Below the pieces are notes generated by a model. It did no database searches. It was given only the letters and a program-made list of their open reading frames with translations, and was not told the DNA's origin. The position numbers and the translations under genes are program-made. From assembly GCF_028282165.1 (NCBI RefSeq), contig NZ_JANQIM010000021.1, positions 1 through 64,000 on the forward strand: DNA of 64,000 bases. The letters are read 5' to 3'. Origin of the DNA: Winogradskyella sp. (lineage in GTDB: Bacteria; Bacteroidota; Bacteroidia; Flavobacteriales; Flavobacteriaceae). The first letter of the stretch is position 1. The number at the start of each line of letters is the position of its first letter. Below, piece by piece: positions 1 to 8,565 of the stretch.

Positions 1-2925
1 GCGCAGCGTTAGGTCGATCGATGTGAGACCGTCGGGAACACCGTCGTCGCAGACCTCCAAGGGATCGGGCTCTGCAAAAACTGGCAAAGGGTGGACGACG
101 AGCTCAAACGTCGTCGTAGTGTAGCAGCCCGTGCCCATATCCTCCAACCTTACAAAGATCGTCTGGGGACTATCAGTATTAGTATACGGTCCAGTAATGG
201 CTCCAGTGCCCGTGTCAGCGCCTGCCTGATCAAGATAATAGTTCACCTCTACATTGGCCTGGCCATCGAGGATCTCGGCATCCTTAGTCGATAGATCAAA
301 AACCTCTTGTCCATCGCCGGGATTGTCTGTATCGCAGAGCTCATAGGGACTTATGTCCCCAATCGAAGGCAGCGGATCAACGATAAGCTGAAGCTGTGTC
401 GTGGCATAGCAGCCCGAAGAGTTCTCTACGCGCACCCATACCAGCTCACCGCCGGCATCCGTATTCGTATAGAGCACAGGGAGTACCTCAGTATCCGTCA
501 TCGCTCCTATCTCTGTTGAGTGGAAAGTCACCGTTACGCTCGTCTGCGCGCCTATGACCTCGCCAACACGAAGGGAAAGGTCGAACTCCGCCAGACCGTC
601 AAGGTCGTCGTCGCAAACCGATAGTGGGCTAGGCATGATCGCAAAAGGATTCGCCAAAACCTCCAAATCTAGGGTTGTAGTACCAAAACATTCTTCATTA
701 ATATTATCCTCTAAGCGTACATAAATTGTTTGGTTGTTTAGAGTGACATTATTATAAGGTGATATTAAAGGTGAGGCGTCATTTTCTGCATCTGCAAGAG
801 TTAAATGATACGTCACATTGACATTATCAGGGTTATTTGTTCCTATAACTTCAGCGTCTCTATCTGTAAGAATAAAAGCTCCTATTCCGTCTTCTACTTC
901 ACCATCACAAACTTGTAATGGACTAATAGTAGTATCTATTGTAAGGTCACTAAATAACAACTGAAACGACGTGGTATCAAAACACTCTTGTGAAGTCTCA
1001 GCTATACGAGCCCAAATGGTTTGTGGATTTGAAGTGTTTGTATAGTTCGTCGGTAAAGCTCCGACGTTATCAATGGCGTCTTGTTCAGTGAGATGATAGG
1101 ATATTAAAAAATCATTTGGATTTTGACCGCCCAAAACATTATCATCGTTTTCTGATAAATCAAACTCAGCTACTGCATCAGCGTCGCAAATTGATAAATC
1201 CTCTGCAGGACTTGCTACTGGACTTGGTTTAAACTCTACTAATATACTATCTGATGTTTCACAACCAGGTGCAAAAACCACATCAACAGAATAGGTTCCC
1301 GGTTGATCAATGTCTAAAGTTTGACCTGTTTCACCAGGAACTTCAACACCATTAAAAAACCATGTATGTGTACCAGTAGATGCTTCAGTATCTAAGGTAA
1401 TTGTACTCCCTCCGCATGCTGCATTACCTGCAGCAATGGTAATATCATCACCTAATTCTCCTCCTAAATTAAAACTTCCTGCTTCTAAAAAAATAGCAGA
1501 ATCCCAAACGGAATCACCCTCATCGGCTGCAACGAGTTTTATTTCGTACGTGGTATTTGGTACTACCGTAGCTGAAGCCGTTAATACTACCGTTCTTCCA
1601 CCATAGTTGGTATCGCCAATATTATAACCCTCAAAAAAAGCCGGATTGTCGGTACAATTACCTGAGTTATTAATATTTGTAACATTTACCGGTGTTCCAT
1701 CTGGCAATACAGCCAGGTTAGTGTATGCAGTTGTTCCTTCTTCTCTTAACAAAAAGGCAAAACCATCAGCAAATGTACACTCCGTATTACCATCATATTC
1801 TTCCGAAAGCATTATATATCTAAAGCTTATGTTATCCTGCGTCGGAACAAAATTGAATTTTATGAATGTTGCATCGTTAGTAGATCCAGCAGTAAAACCT
1901 AATGCGTTTTCTAAATCAGTGTCACCTGGCTGATTATTATCATTTGAAACCAGAAGTGGATCAACAACATTGCCTGCCTCTGCTGCTATACCAGTTGAAA
2001 GTATGATACCTTCTTCAAACGGAAAATTAACAGCACCTCCTCTAGTAAAATAACCATAACTTTTAGTTGCTGTATCACCAGGCAAACCATTGACCTGAAA
2101 TGAAAAATTATCCACTGAAGAACACCCTCCTGAAACAAGAACATTTTCAATCAATTCTGAAGGGGACATTGAAGATTCTGGGAATGCTGAGTTATTAACA
2201 GATACTATTGCTTGCAAAACATTTACAAAAAAGGATATACTATCTTGACACCCTACTGGGTTGTCATCTTGAACGGTTAATGTTACTGTATACATCCCTT
2301 GATTATTGAATGTATTGGAGACGTTTGTCCCTGTTGCGGTATTACCATCTCCAAAATTCCAAGAGTATGTTGCATTGGCACCATCTTCTGAAAATGTAGC
2401 ACTACCAAAAAATTCTACTGTTTCTCCTGGTAAAATTTCAACAATATTAGGCGCAGTTTCTGCGGGAATTGTATTATCTATTGAAGCTGTAATGGTCTGA
2501 CATGAGACCGCACATATAATATTTGCTTCCCATCCTTGAGTATTACCTGAACCATTTGATGTGAATGTAACTGTTAAACAGCCTGTAGCGTTTGCAGATG
2601 TTGCCGATATACTTCCTGGCGAAGTTACTCCTGTAAATGAGCCAAGAACATTGGCGGTAGTATCATCGCCATCATAAATAGTTAAAATGTCGTCATCAAG
2701 CTGTGTACTGAATTGTACAAAATCCAGTATTATAAACTCATCAGCATTTTGCGGACAAATAGTAAGAGTAAAATCTTCATTATTCCCATAATTTCCAAAC
2801 TGACCGCCAGAATCAAAAAATTTATCGGGTGCACAGCGGATAAATGTTCCGTTTTGCATCGAAACATCCTGAGAAAATCCGATAACTGAAATTAATAGGG
2901 TGGCGAATAAAATTATCTTTTTCAT
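1..2925 (-). CDS. Modular surface protein, CUB/PKD/choice-of-anchor L/repeats (partial)
   Basis: The frame is open from an ATG at 2925 to base 1, so the first 975 residues are present and the C-terminus lies outside the window. Seen: signal peptide MKKIILFATLLISVIGFSQ; CUB-like domain (about 28-140); PKD domain (about 145-235, with YSWNFGDG); a region like the choice-of-anchor L domain (about 240-485); an Ig-like segment; then, from about residue 565, tandem units of about 90 residues, each with a C(D)...FDL pattern and a late TI(Y/F)VRLED-type strand. Family knowledge: such proteins are usually T9SS-exported adhesin-like surface proteins with a C-terminal sorting domain; that end is not visible here. 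Oddity: bases 1 to about 660 are far richer in GC than the rest of the gene (about 62% in the first 60 bases), although the frame and the repeat type continue. Confidence 0.85.
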   Translation of the reverse strand, partial: MKKIILFATLLISVIGFSQDVSMQNGTFIRCAPDKFFDSGGQFGNYGNNEDFTLTICPQNADEFIILDFVQFSTQLDDDILTIYDGDDTTANVLGSFTGVTSPGSISATSANATGCLTVTFTSNGSGNTQGWEANIICAVSCQTITASIDNTIPAETAPNIVEILPGETVEFFGSATFSEDGANATYSWNFGDGNTATGTNVSNTFNNQGMYTVTLTVQDDNPVGCQDSISFFVNVLQAIVSVNNSAFPESSMSPSELIENVLVSGGCSSVDNFSFQVNGLPGDTATKSYGYFTRGGAVNFPFEEGIILSTGIAAEAGNVVDPLLVSNDNNQPGDTDLENALGFTAGSTNDATFIKFNFVPTQDNISFRYIMLSEEYDGNTECTFADGFAFLLREEGTTAYTNLAVLPDGTPVNVTNINNSGNCTDNPAFFEGYNIGDTNYGGRTVVLTASATVVPNTTYEIKLVAADEGDSVWDSAIFLEAGSFNLGGELGDDITIAAGNAACGGSTITLDTEASTGTHTWFFNGVEVPGETGQTLDIDQPGTYSVDVVFAPGCETSDSILVEFKPSPVASPAEDLSICDADAVAEFDLSENDDNVLGGQNPNDFLISYHLTEQDAIDNVGALPTNYTNTSNPQTIWARIAETSQECFDTTSFQLLFSDLTIDTTISPLQVCDGEVEDGIGAFILTDRDAEVIGTNNPDNVNVTYHLTLADAENDASPLISPYNNVTLNNQTIYVRLEDNINEECFGTTTLDLEVLANPFAIMPSPLSVCDDDLDGLAEFDLSLRVGEVIGAQTSVTVTFHSTEIGAMTDTEVLPVLYTNTDAGGELVWVRVENSSGCYATTQLQLIVDPLPSIGDISPYELCDTDNPGDGQEVFDLSTKDAEILDGQANVEVNYYLDQAGADTGTGAITGPYTNTDSPQTIFVRLEDMGTGCYTTTTFELVVHPLPVFAEPDPLEVCDDGVPDGLTSIDLTLR

Positions 2926-3089
2926 AGTTAGCGAGTCTTCATTTAACGATTTTCAAAATATGGTTACATACTCATATTTTATCTCGTTTATATAAATGAG
3001 GACGAAATTTAATCAAATTATATGAATTGACTTAAGAATTTAGTCACAAAACATAATATACATGATTAACGTTTAATCTTGATATTTCT

Positions 3090-3097
3090 TATTTTTG
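3090..3097 (+). promoter_or_regulatory. Possible -7 element for the NifU-type gene
   Basis: TATTTTTG matches the Bacteroidota -7 consensus TAnnTTTG and lies 10 bases before the ATG at 3108. No good -33 TTG is seen at the usual distance. If it is used, the transcript leader would be only a few bases long. Confidence 0.3.
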
Positions 3098-3107
3098 CAA
3101 AAAAAAG

Positions 3108-4010
3108 ATGTCAAAGACCATTATTACCATAGTTCCAACTTCAAACGATACCATATTGAAGTTTGAAGCCGATCGATTTTTAACAAACCACAATAGCTTT
3201 GAATTCAACAATATTGATGAAGCAAAACATTCTCCATTAGCGCAAGAGTTGTTTTACTTACCATTTGTTAAGAAAGTATATATCGCATCAAATTTTGTAG
3301 CCATTGAACGTTATGATATTGTAGATTGGAGTGATGTACAGGATGAAGTGGCTTCGCAAATCGAAAATTACCTATCTAATGATGGTATCATTTTAACGGA
3401 AGACGCTATTAAACCAAAAGCCGCTGTTACAGTTTATGCCGAAAGTACTCCTAATCCTGCTGTTTTAAAGTTTGTATCTAATAAAGTTTTAGTTCCAAGT
3501 ACTTATGAATTTTTGTCTATAGAAGAGGCCAAGCTTTCACCTTTTGCTACAGCATTATTTCAATTTCCATTTGTTAAAAATATCTTTATGGAGAAGAATT
3601 ATGTTTCTATTACTAAATTTGATATTATAGAGTGGGAAGAAATTACACTTCAACTAAGGGAGTTTATAAGATCTTATATAGAGGAAGGCAAGACTGTCTT
3701 AAACGATGATGCCCCAAAACAATTAAACAAAACTGAAGAAGCCATTGAGAAAAAGTTTGAGAATTTAGACGATATTTCTAAAAATATTGTCAATATTCTT
3801 GAAGAATACGTTAAACCTGCAGTTGCTAGTGATGGTGGCAATATAGAGTTTAGATCGTTCGATTCGCAAACTAAAGAAGTTGAAGTTTTACTTCAAGGTG
3901 CTTGCAGTGGTTGTCCTTCTTCTACATTTACTCTAAAAAACGGCATAGAAAGTATGCTAAAACAGATGCTAAACGACGATTCAATAACTGTGAATGCAAT
4001 TAACGGCTAA
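3108..4010 (+). CDS. NifU-family Fe-S cluster carrier with two Nfu_N domains
   Basis: A 300-residue cytosolic Fe-S scaffold or carrier protein. Two tandem Nfu N-terminal domains are visible (about 3-75 and 108-185); both carry the pattern LKFxx(D/N)(R/K)xL...(F)xxIxEAKxSPxAxxLFxxPFVKxxxxxxNxVxI. They are followed by a linker and the C-terminal NifU domain (about 220-298) with the cluster ligands in GACSGCPSS. Family knowledge: this domain holds a [4Fe-4S] cluster at a dimer interface and delivers it to client proteins. Many family members have a single N-terminal domain, so the duplication is worth noting. The dodecin gene follows 74 bases downstream on the same strand. Confidence 0.92.
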   Translation: MSKTIITIVPTSNDTILKFEADRFLTNHNSFEFNNIDEAKHSPLAQELFYLPFVKKVYIASNFVAIERYDIVDWSDVQDEVASQIENYLSNDGIILTEDAIKPKAAVTVYAESTPNPAVLKFVSNKVLVPSTYEFLSIEEAKLSPFATALFQFPFVKNIFMEKNYVSITKFDIIEWEEITLQLREFIRSYIEEGKTVLNDDAPKQLNKTEEAIEKKFENLDDISKNIVNILEEYVKPAVASDGGNIEFRSFDSQTKEVEVLLQGACSGCPSSTFTLKNGIESMLKQMLNDDSITVNAING

Positions 4011-4084
4011 AATAGACTAACTTTTAAGTGACTTTTTAGTTTTTTAAGTTTCTAAAAGACATTAATCAAGTAAAATAAAGTATT

Positions 4085-4285
4085 ATGGCAGTTTTAAAAG
4101 TTATTGAAGTATTATCTAATTCTGATAAAAGTTGGGAAGATGCTACCAAAAAGGCAGTAAAAGAAGCATCAAAAACTCTAAAAAACATTCGTTCTGTGTA
4201 TGTACAGGATCAAAGTGCAATTGTTAATGATGATGAGGTCACCGAATTTAGAGTTAACTTAAAATTGACTTTTGAAGTTAAATAA
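4085..4285 (+). CDS. Dodecin family protein
   Basis: A 66-residue protein of standard dodecin length. It starts MAVLKVIEVLSNSDKSWEDA and keeps the family pattern: a beta strand, one helix with AVKEASKTLKNIRSVYVQDQ, then two strands ending in FRVNLKLTFEV. Family knowledge: dodecins form hollow dodecamers that bind flavins or other aromatic cofactors and act as storage or scavenging proteins in the cytoplasm. The gene is followed by an intrinsic terminator at 4309, so it may share a transcript with the NifU gene but is separated from mscS. Confidence 0.92.
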   Translation: MAVLKVIEVLSNSDKSWEDATKKAVKEASKTLKNIRSVYVQDQSAIVNDDEVTEFRVNLKLTFEVK

Positions 4286-4308
4286 ATTCAAATCAAAACT
4301 ATAAATTT

Positions 4309-4334
4309 ACTCGGCTATAAAAGTCGAGTTTTTT
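4309..4334 (+). terminator. Intrinsic terminator after dodecin
   Basis: Arms ACTCGGC (4309-4315) and GTCGAGT (4323-4329) pair with one G-U and a 7-base loop, followed by a run of T at 4329-4334. Confidence 0.75.
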
Positions 4335-4361
4335 ATTCAAACCAAAATTAATTAAACCAAC

Positions 4362-5174
4362 ATGGACACACAACAATGGATTGATAAAGGTTATAACCTA
4401 ATCGTTGAGTTTGCACCCAAATTATTAGCAGCAATTCTGATATGGATTGTCGGAAGCTGGATTATTAAGCTTATTCTTAAAGGAATTAAAAAAGTATTGA
4501 ATAAAGGTAAATATGATGAAAGCCTCAAAAAATTTCTTACAAACCTCACAAGCTGGATTTTAAAAGTTATCCTAGTGGTGGTTGTACTCGGTACAGTAGG
4601 GGTTGAAACGACATCATTTGCAGCCATTTTAGCCGCAGCTGGTTTAGCAATTGGAATGGCTTTACAGGGATCTCTGGGTAATTTTGCTGGTGGTGTTTTA
4701 ATTATGATATTTAAGCCTTTTAAGATTGGAGATTTAATAGAGGCGCAAGGTGAGTTAGGTGTAGTTAAAGAAATAGAAATTTTCACTACTAAATTAACCG
4801 GATTGACAAACAAAGAGATTATTATTCCTAATGGTGCCTTGTCTAATGGTAACATTATTAATTATACATCTGAGGGCACACGACGTGTAGATTTGGTTTA
4901 TGGTGTAAGCTATGATTCTGATATAAAGCAAACTAAAGAGGTGATGATGAATGTTATAACGTCTCACCCAAAAGTCTTAAAGGATCCCGAGCCAGCAGTA
5001 ACCGTTTTGGAATTGGCCGATAGTTCTGTCAATTTTGCCGTTAGACCTTGGTGTAATGTAGACGATTACTGGGACGTTTATTTTGATGTTACCGAAAACA
5101 TGAAAATCGCTCTAGATGCAGCTGGTATCGAAATACCTTTTCCTCATCAAGTCGAAATACAAAAGCAGGGTTAA
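4362..5174 (+). CDS. mscS: MscS-type mechanosensitive ion channel
   Basis: A 270-residue inner-membrane channel that opens under membrane tension to release solutes on hypo-osmotic shock. Seen: three hydrophobic segments (about 15-40, 60-82, 88-115). The third is the pore helix TM3 with alternating Ala/Gly (AAILAAAGLAIGMALQGSLG), then the conserved FAGG and KPFKIGD entry to the beta domain, and a C-terminal alpha/beta domain ending in IEIPFPHQV. Length and layout match the small MscS family. The stop codon overlaps the stop of the convergent tsaB gene. A terminator for this gene lies inside the tsaB coding sequence at 5229. Confidence 0.93.
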   Translation: MDTQQWIDKGYNLIVEFAPKLLAAILIWIVGSWIIKLILKGIKKVLNKGKYDESLKKFLTNLTSWILKVILVVVVLGTVGVETTSFAAILAAAGLAIGMALQGSLGNFAGGVLIMIFKPFKIGDLIEAQGELGVVKEIEIFTTKLTGLTNKEIIIPNGALSNGNIINYTSEGTRRVDLVYGVSYDSDIKQTKEVMMNVITSHPKVLKDPEPAVTVLELADSSVNFAVRPWCNVDDYWDVYFDVTENMKIALDAAGIEIPFPHQVEIQKQG

Positions 5175-5845
5175 TGTGCTTTTCCTTTTATTGCAACAAA
5201 ATCCTTTAAATAATAAGGTTCAAAATAGGCGACATCTTCGATGTCGCTTTTTTTATACTTTAATTCAGAAAGCAAAGCCATTTCTTTTGCTGATGGCAAC
5301 TTACCTTCTACAAAAAAAGCATTAGGATGTTTTATTACAGCTTTCGTTTTCTGAACGCCACTGCCAATAAAATAGACCTTATCATTGCTAAGAAGATCGC
5401 TAAAACTATCTTGAGTAATAATTTCTGCTTTTATTGCTCTATACTGTTTAAAATGGGATGTATAAATAGCAGAGTATACTTCCATTCTTCTTGCATCTAA
5501 CATAGGAACTATAAACCCTTCTTCAATATTAACTTGATGTGCCAAACTCTCTAATGTAGAAATTGAAATCAAGGGCTTGTTTAGGGCATAGCATAAGCCC
5601 TTCGATGAGGAGACACCTATACGAAGCCCCGTGTAAGAACCTGGTCCTTTACTTACAGCAACTGCGTCAATTTCATTTGATGCTATATTAGCTGTCTTAA
5701 ATACGTCTTTAATAAAAACGTGTAATAGTTCTGCATGGGAATACTCAAGACTATTATCTTCCTTTAAAACTAAAGTCTCCCCATCTTTAGACAGAGAGAC
5801 TGAACAATTAGTAGTTGCTGTTTCTATATTTAGCACTAAGGCCAT
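5171..5845 (-). CDS. tsaB: tRNA threonylcarbamoyladenosine biosynthesis protein TsaB
   Basis: A 224-residue ASKHA-fold protein that pairs with TsaD in forming t6A37 of ANN-decoding tRNAs. Seen: ILNIETATTNCSVSL-type first phosphate motif at the N-terminus (LVLNIETATTNCSV), the invariant KGPGSYTGLRIGVSSSKGL (about 65-83), and YSHAELLH. Length is normal. It is the last gene after the efflux operon, 12 bases downstream of the second adaptor, so probably co-transcribed. Its last codons contain, on the opposite strand, the terminator hairpin for mscS. The two stop codons overlap (5171-5174). Confidence 0.93.
   Translation of the reverse strand: MALVLNIETATTNCSVSLSKDGETLVLKEDNSLEYSHAELLHVFIKDVFKTANIASNEIDAVAVSKGPGSYTGLRIGVSSSKGLCYALNKPLISISTLESLAHQVNIEEGFIVPMLDARRMEVYSAIYTSHFKQYRAIKAEIITQDSFSDLLSNDKVYFIGSGVQKTKAVIKHPNAFFVEGKLPSAKEMALLSELKYKKSDIEDVAYFEPYYLKDFVAIKGKAH
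5229..5254 (+). terminator. Terminator for mscS inside the tsaB coding region
   Basis: GCGACATC (5229-5236), loop TTC, GATGTCGC (5240-5247): a perfect 8-bp stem followed by seven T (5248-5254) on the plus strand, 55 bases after the mscS stop. The same bases encode residues near the TsaB C-terminus (KKSDIEDVAYF). Confidence 0.8.
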
Positions 5846-5857
5846 TAAGGTATACTA

Positions 5858-7168
5858 TTATTCCGCTTCTTTTTCCTGAGAAGTTGTTTCTTTTTTATTT
5901 TTCTCTTCAACAAGGTCTCCTGGCTTTAAGGTTTTAGAAACCATATTGTAGGGCCCTGTGATTATTTTGTCATCATCATTGAGTCCAGAAACAACTTCAA
6001 TATAAGTATCGTCTTGAATTCCGGTTTCAACCACTCTAAGTTTAGCCTTACCGTTATCGTTTACAAATACACATTCAAATTTTTCTTCTTCCTTTTCAGG
6101 TTCATCATCATCTTCAACTTCAGATTTTTTGCCATAGGGTTTCTTGGTAGAGCTTGTGTCCGTTTTTATAACTATAGCACTGATAGGTACTGCAATAGCA
6201 TTATTTCGGATCTTTGTTATAATATCTACTGTAGCTGTCATTCCCGGTCTAAAAGGTGAATAGTTATCTGGTTTACCTTCCGTTAAATCTTGATAGGATT
6301 CTTCTAATATTCTAACCTTGACTTTAAAATTGGTGACTTGGTCCGCTGCCAAATTACCAGCGGCCGAATTTGCAATTTCTGTCACTATTCCTTTAAACTC
6401 TTTCTTTAGGTAAGCATCGACCTCCACTATTGTAGAATCTCCAATATTTACCTTTACAATATCGTTCTCGTTAACATCAACCTCAACTTCCATATTGTTT
6501 AGGTTAGCTACCCTTAAAATTTCTGTACCTGCCATTTGTTGCGTTCCTACTACACGTTCCCCAAGTTCTACATTGAGCATAGATATGGTTCCACTCATAG
6601 GTGCATATATAGTAGTTCTCAATAAATTATCCCTTGCCTCATTAACTGTTGCCGCTGCACTTTGAACATTGTAATATGCTGAACTTTTAGTCGCTTCTGC
6701 CGTTTCGTAAGTTGCTAAAGCTCTGTCCCAATCTGCCTTGGAGATAACTCCCTTTTCAAAAAGGCTTTTATTTCTGTCGTAATCTGCTTTTGCCTGCCTT
6801 AAGTTAGCCTCAGCTTGTTCTAAGCCTGCTTTTACATTTTGATATGATGCTTGAGATCTATTTAAAGCCGATTGTATTAAATCTGGGTTCACTCTCACTA
6901 GCAAATCACCTTTCTTTACTTCTTGGCCTTCTTTGAAAGGTAAATCTAAAATCTCTCCAGATACTTCAGAAGAGATTTTTACCTCAACTTCTGGTTGAAT
7001 CTTACCTGTAGCCGAGACGGTCTCTACTATTTCTTTTAAAGAAACTTCTTTGACAATGACTTCTTTAAAGTTCCCCTTTTTACCAAACCACCCCATCTTA
7101 GATCCTACTACCATAAGTATTAGCAACAAGACAACAATTCCTAATATAATCTTTACTGTTTTGCTCAT
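5858..7168 (-). CDS. Efflux periplasmic adaptor subunit (second adaptor of the operon)
   Basis: A 436-residue membrane fusion protein (HlyD/MacA type) that would link an inner-membrane pump to a TolC channel. Seen: N-terminal membrane anchor (about 5-27), first half of a lipoyl/barrel-sandwich domain (GKIQPEVEVKISSEVSGEI), an alpha-helical hairpin rich in Ala, Glu and Gln (about 105-190), the second lipoyl half (IYAPMSGTISMLNVELGERV), then beta-barrel domains. Oddity: a charged stretch with EDDDEPEKEEE (about 345-358) is inserted near the C-terminal domain, and the tail is Lys/Glu-rich. It lies 6 bases after the TolC gene. The operon already has an adaptor at 8566-9726, so this is a second, different one. 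Confidence 0.88.
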   Translation of the reverse strand: MSKTVKIILGIVVLLLILMVVGSKMGWFGKKGNFKEVIVKEVSLKEIVETVSATGKIQPEVEVKISSEVSGEILDLPFKEGQEVKKGDLLVRVNPDLIQSALNRSQASYQNVKAGLEQAEANLRQAKADYDRNKSLFEKGVISKADWDRALATYETAEATKSSAYYNVQSAAATVNEARDNLLRTTIYAPMSGTISMLNVELGERVVGTQQMAGTEILRVANLNNMEVEVDVNENDIVKVNIGDSTIVEVDAYLKKEFKGIVTEIANSAAGNLAADQVTNFKVKVRILEESYQDLTEGKPDNYSPFRPGMTATVDIITKIRNNAIAVPISAIVIKTDTSSTKKPYGKKSEVEDDDEPEKEEEKFECVFVNDNGKAKLRVVETGIQDDTYIEVVSGLNDDDKIITGPYNMVSKTLKPGDLVEEKNKKETTSQEKEAE

Positions 7169-7174
7169 TTTATA

Positions 7175-8515
7175 TTAATTTAAGTTGGTTATGGGCAAAC
7201 CAAAATAGAATTCTAAAATTTTAAGTCTAAAAATATAGTCATACTTTGTTCTAACCACATCCGATTGGGAATTCTCATAAGCAGTTCTGGATTGGTTAAA
7301 ATCAAAAGAATTAGACAGCCCAACATCATATCGTTCTTTAGCATATTCGAATGCTAACCGTCGCGCTTCTTCAGTTTTTAAAGCTGCCTCGTAAGATTTC
7401 TTAGAGTTTTTAGCATCATTATAGGCTTGGTATACGGTTGATTCTAAATCTAATTCGGTCTGTTCTAGTTGAAATTTTTGACGCTCAATAGCTACCTTAC
7501 TTCGTTGAACATTATTTCTTACATTAAACCCATTAAATATAGGTACACTAAGCTGAAGTCCAACAGCTGTACCGTCAAAAATTTGCAACTGGTCAATAAA
7601 ACCAATTTCTTCGCCTGTAAGTGGATCAAACTGAGTACTAGCCCAACGTGTTCTATACTGCACAAAACCTGATAGTGTTGGATAGTAACTGGCTCTGTTT
7701 ATTTGTAGATCTTTTTCTGCTAAATCTAAGTTAGCCTGAGCAATCAATACGTCGTTAACTTCTACCTTTGCCTTATCTGCAATTTCTGATGGAGTTTTAT
7801 CCAATATATCGGCAGAGACTAAAGTATAATCATCATCTGCTATATCAAAATTTAGATAATCTTTTAATTGAAGTGTTTGGGCTAATCCTAGCTTTGATAT
7901 AAATAAAGTATTTTCTGCAGTGATAATTTGCTGTTCTTGGGTTGCATTGGTTGCCTGAATCTCTAATAAATCACCTTGTGGCAACACCCCAGCGTCTACC
8001 AATTCTTGAGTATTTCTTATGTTTTCCTTAGTTACTTCATTCTGGCCTTTTAAAACTCTGAGCTGTTCTCTATTTGAAAGAATCTGCAAAAAAGAATTTG
8101 CTACAAATAGTGAGGTATCATCTTTCATTTTATCCAAGCTATATTGTGAAGCTATTTGATTTAGTTTTGCTCTTTGCAATGTTTTCCAATTCAATAGACC
8201 ATTAAATATGTTTATCCCTGAGCTTATAGAACCATTTGCAGACTCAAAAGTGTTATTTTCGAATTGGTTTGTCGCAGGGTTAATATTTGCACCTGTATTA
8301 CTACCAAAATCGCCATTAGCATTTAAGTTCGGCAAAAAATTTCCAATGGCATCTTTCTTGGCAATATCAGCTAAATCTAAATCCAACTCACTTTGTTTTA
8401 TGGATATATTATTTTCCAAGGCATAATTAACACATTCTAAGAGTGTCCATTTTTTATTTTGTGCTTGTCCAATAACTCCAAAAAGAAGTAATGTTATTAT
8501 GATTGATTTTTTCAT
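7175..8515 (-). CDS. TolC-family outer membrane efflux protein
   Basis: A 446-residue outer-membrane channel. Seen: cleavable signal peptide (MKKSIIITLLLFGVIGQAQ), the start WTLLECVNYALENNISIKQSELDL typical of Bacteroidota OEP proteins, and two long heptad-rich OEP helical repeats (about 25-215 and 240-435), ending in YDYIFRLKILEFYFGLPI. Family knowledge: trimers form the exit duct of tripartite efflux pumps. It sits between two adaptor genes in the ABC efflux operon, so it is the likely exit channel for this pump. Confidence 0.92.
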   Translation of the reverse strand: MKKSIIITLLLFGVIGQAQNKKWTLLECVNYALENNISIKQSELDLDLADIAKKDAIGNFLPNLNANGDFGSNTGANINPATNQFENNTFESANGSISSGINIFNGLLNWKTLQRAKLNQIASQYSLDKMKDDTSLFVANSFLQILSNREQLRVLKGQNEVTKENIRNTQELVDAGVLPQGDLLEIQATNATQEQQIITAENTLFISKLGLAQTLQLKDYLNFDIADDDYTLVSADILDKTPSEIADKAKVEVNDVLIAQANLDLAEKDLQINRASYYPTLSGFVQYRTRWASTQFDPLTGEEIGFIDQLQIFDGTAVGLQLSVPIFNGFNVRNNVQRSKVAIERQKFQLEQTELDLESTVYQAYNDAKNSKKSYEAALKTEEARRLAFEYAKERYDVGLSNSFDFNQSRTAYENSQSDVVRTKYDYIFRLKILEFYFGLPITNLN

Positions 8516-8565
8516 GATGTCTATTTGTCTCTATAAATCTTTAAGTGTTACACTAATTCTTAAAA

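Noticed and set aside
91-2500. Several plus-strand ORFs in the first 2.5 kb
   Set aside because: All are shadows of the long minus-strand frame that is open from 2925 to base 1 with clear CUB, PKD and repeat domains.
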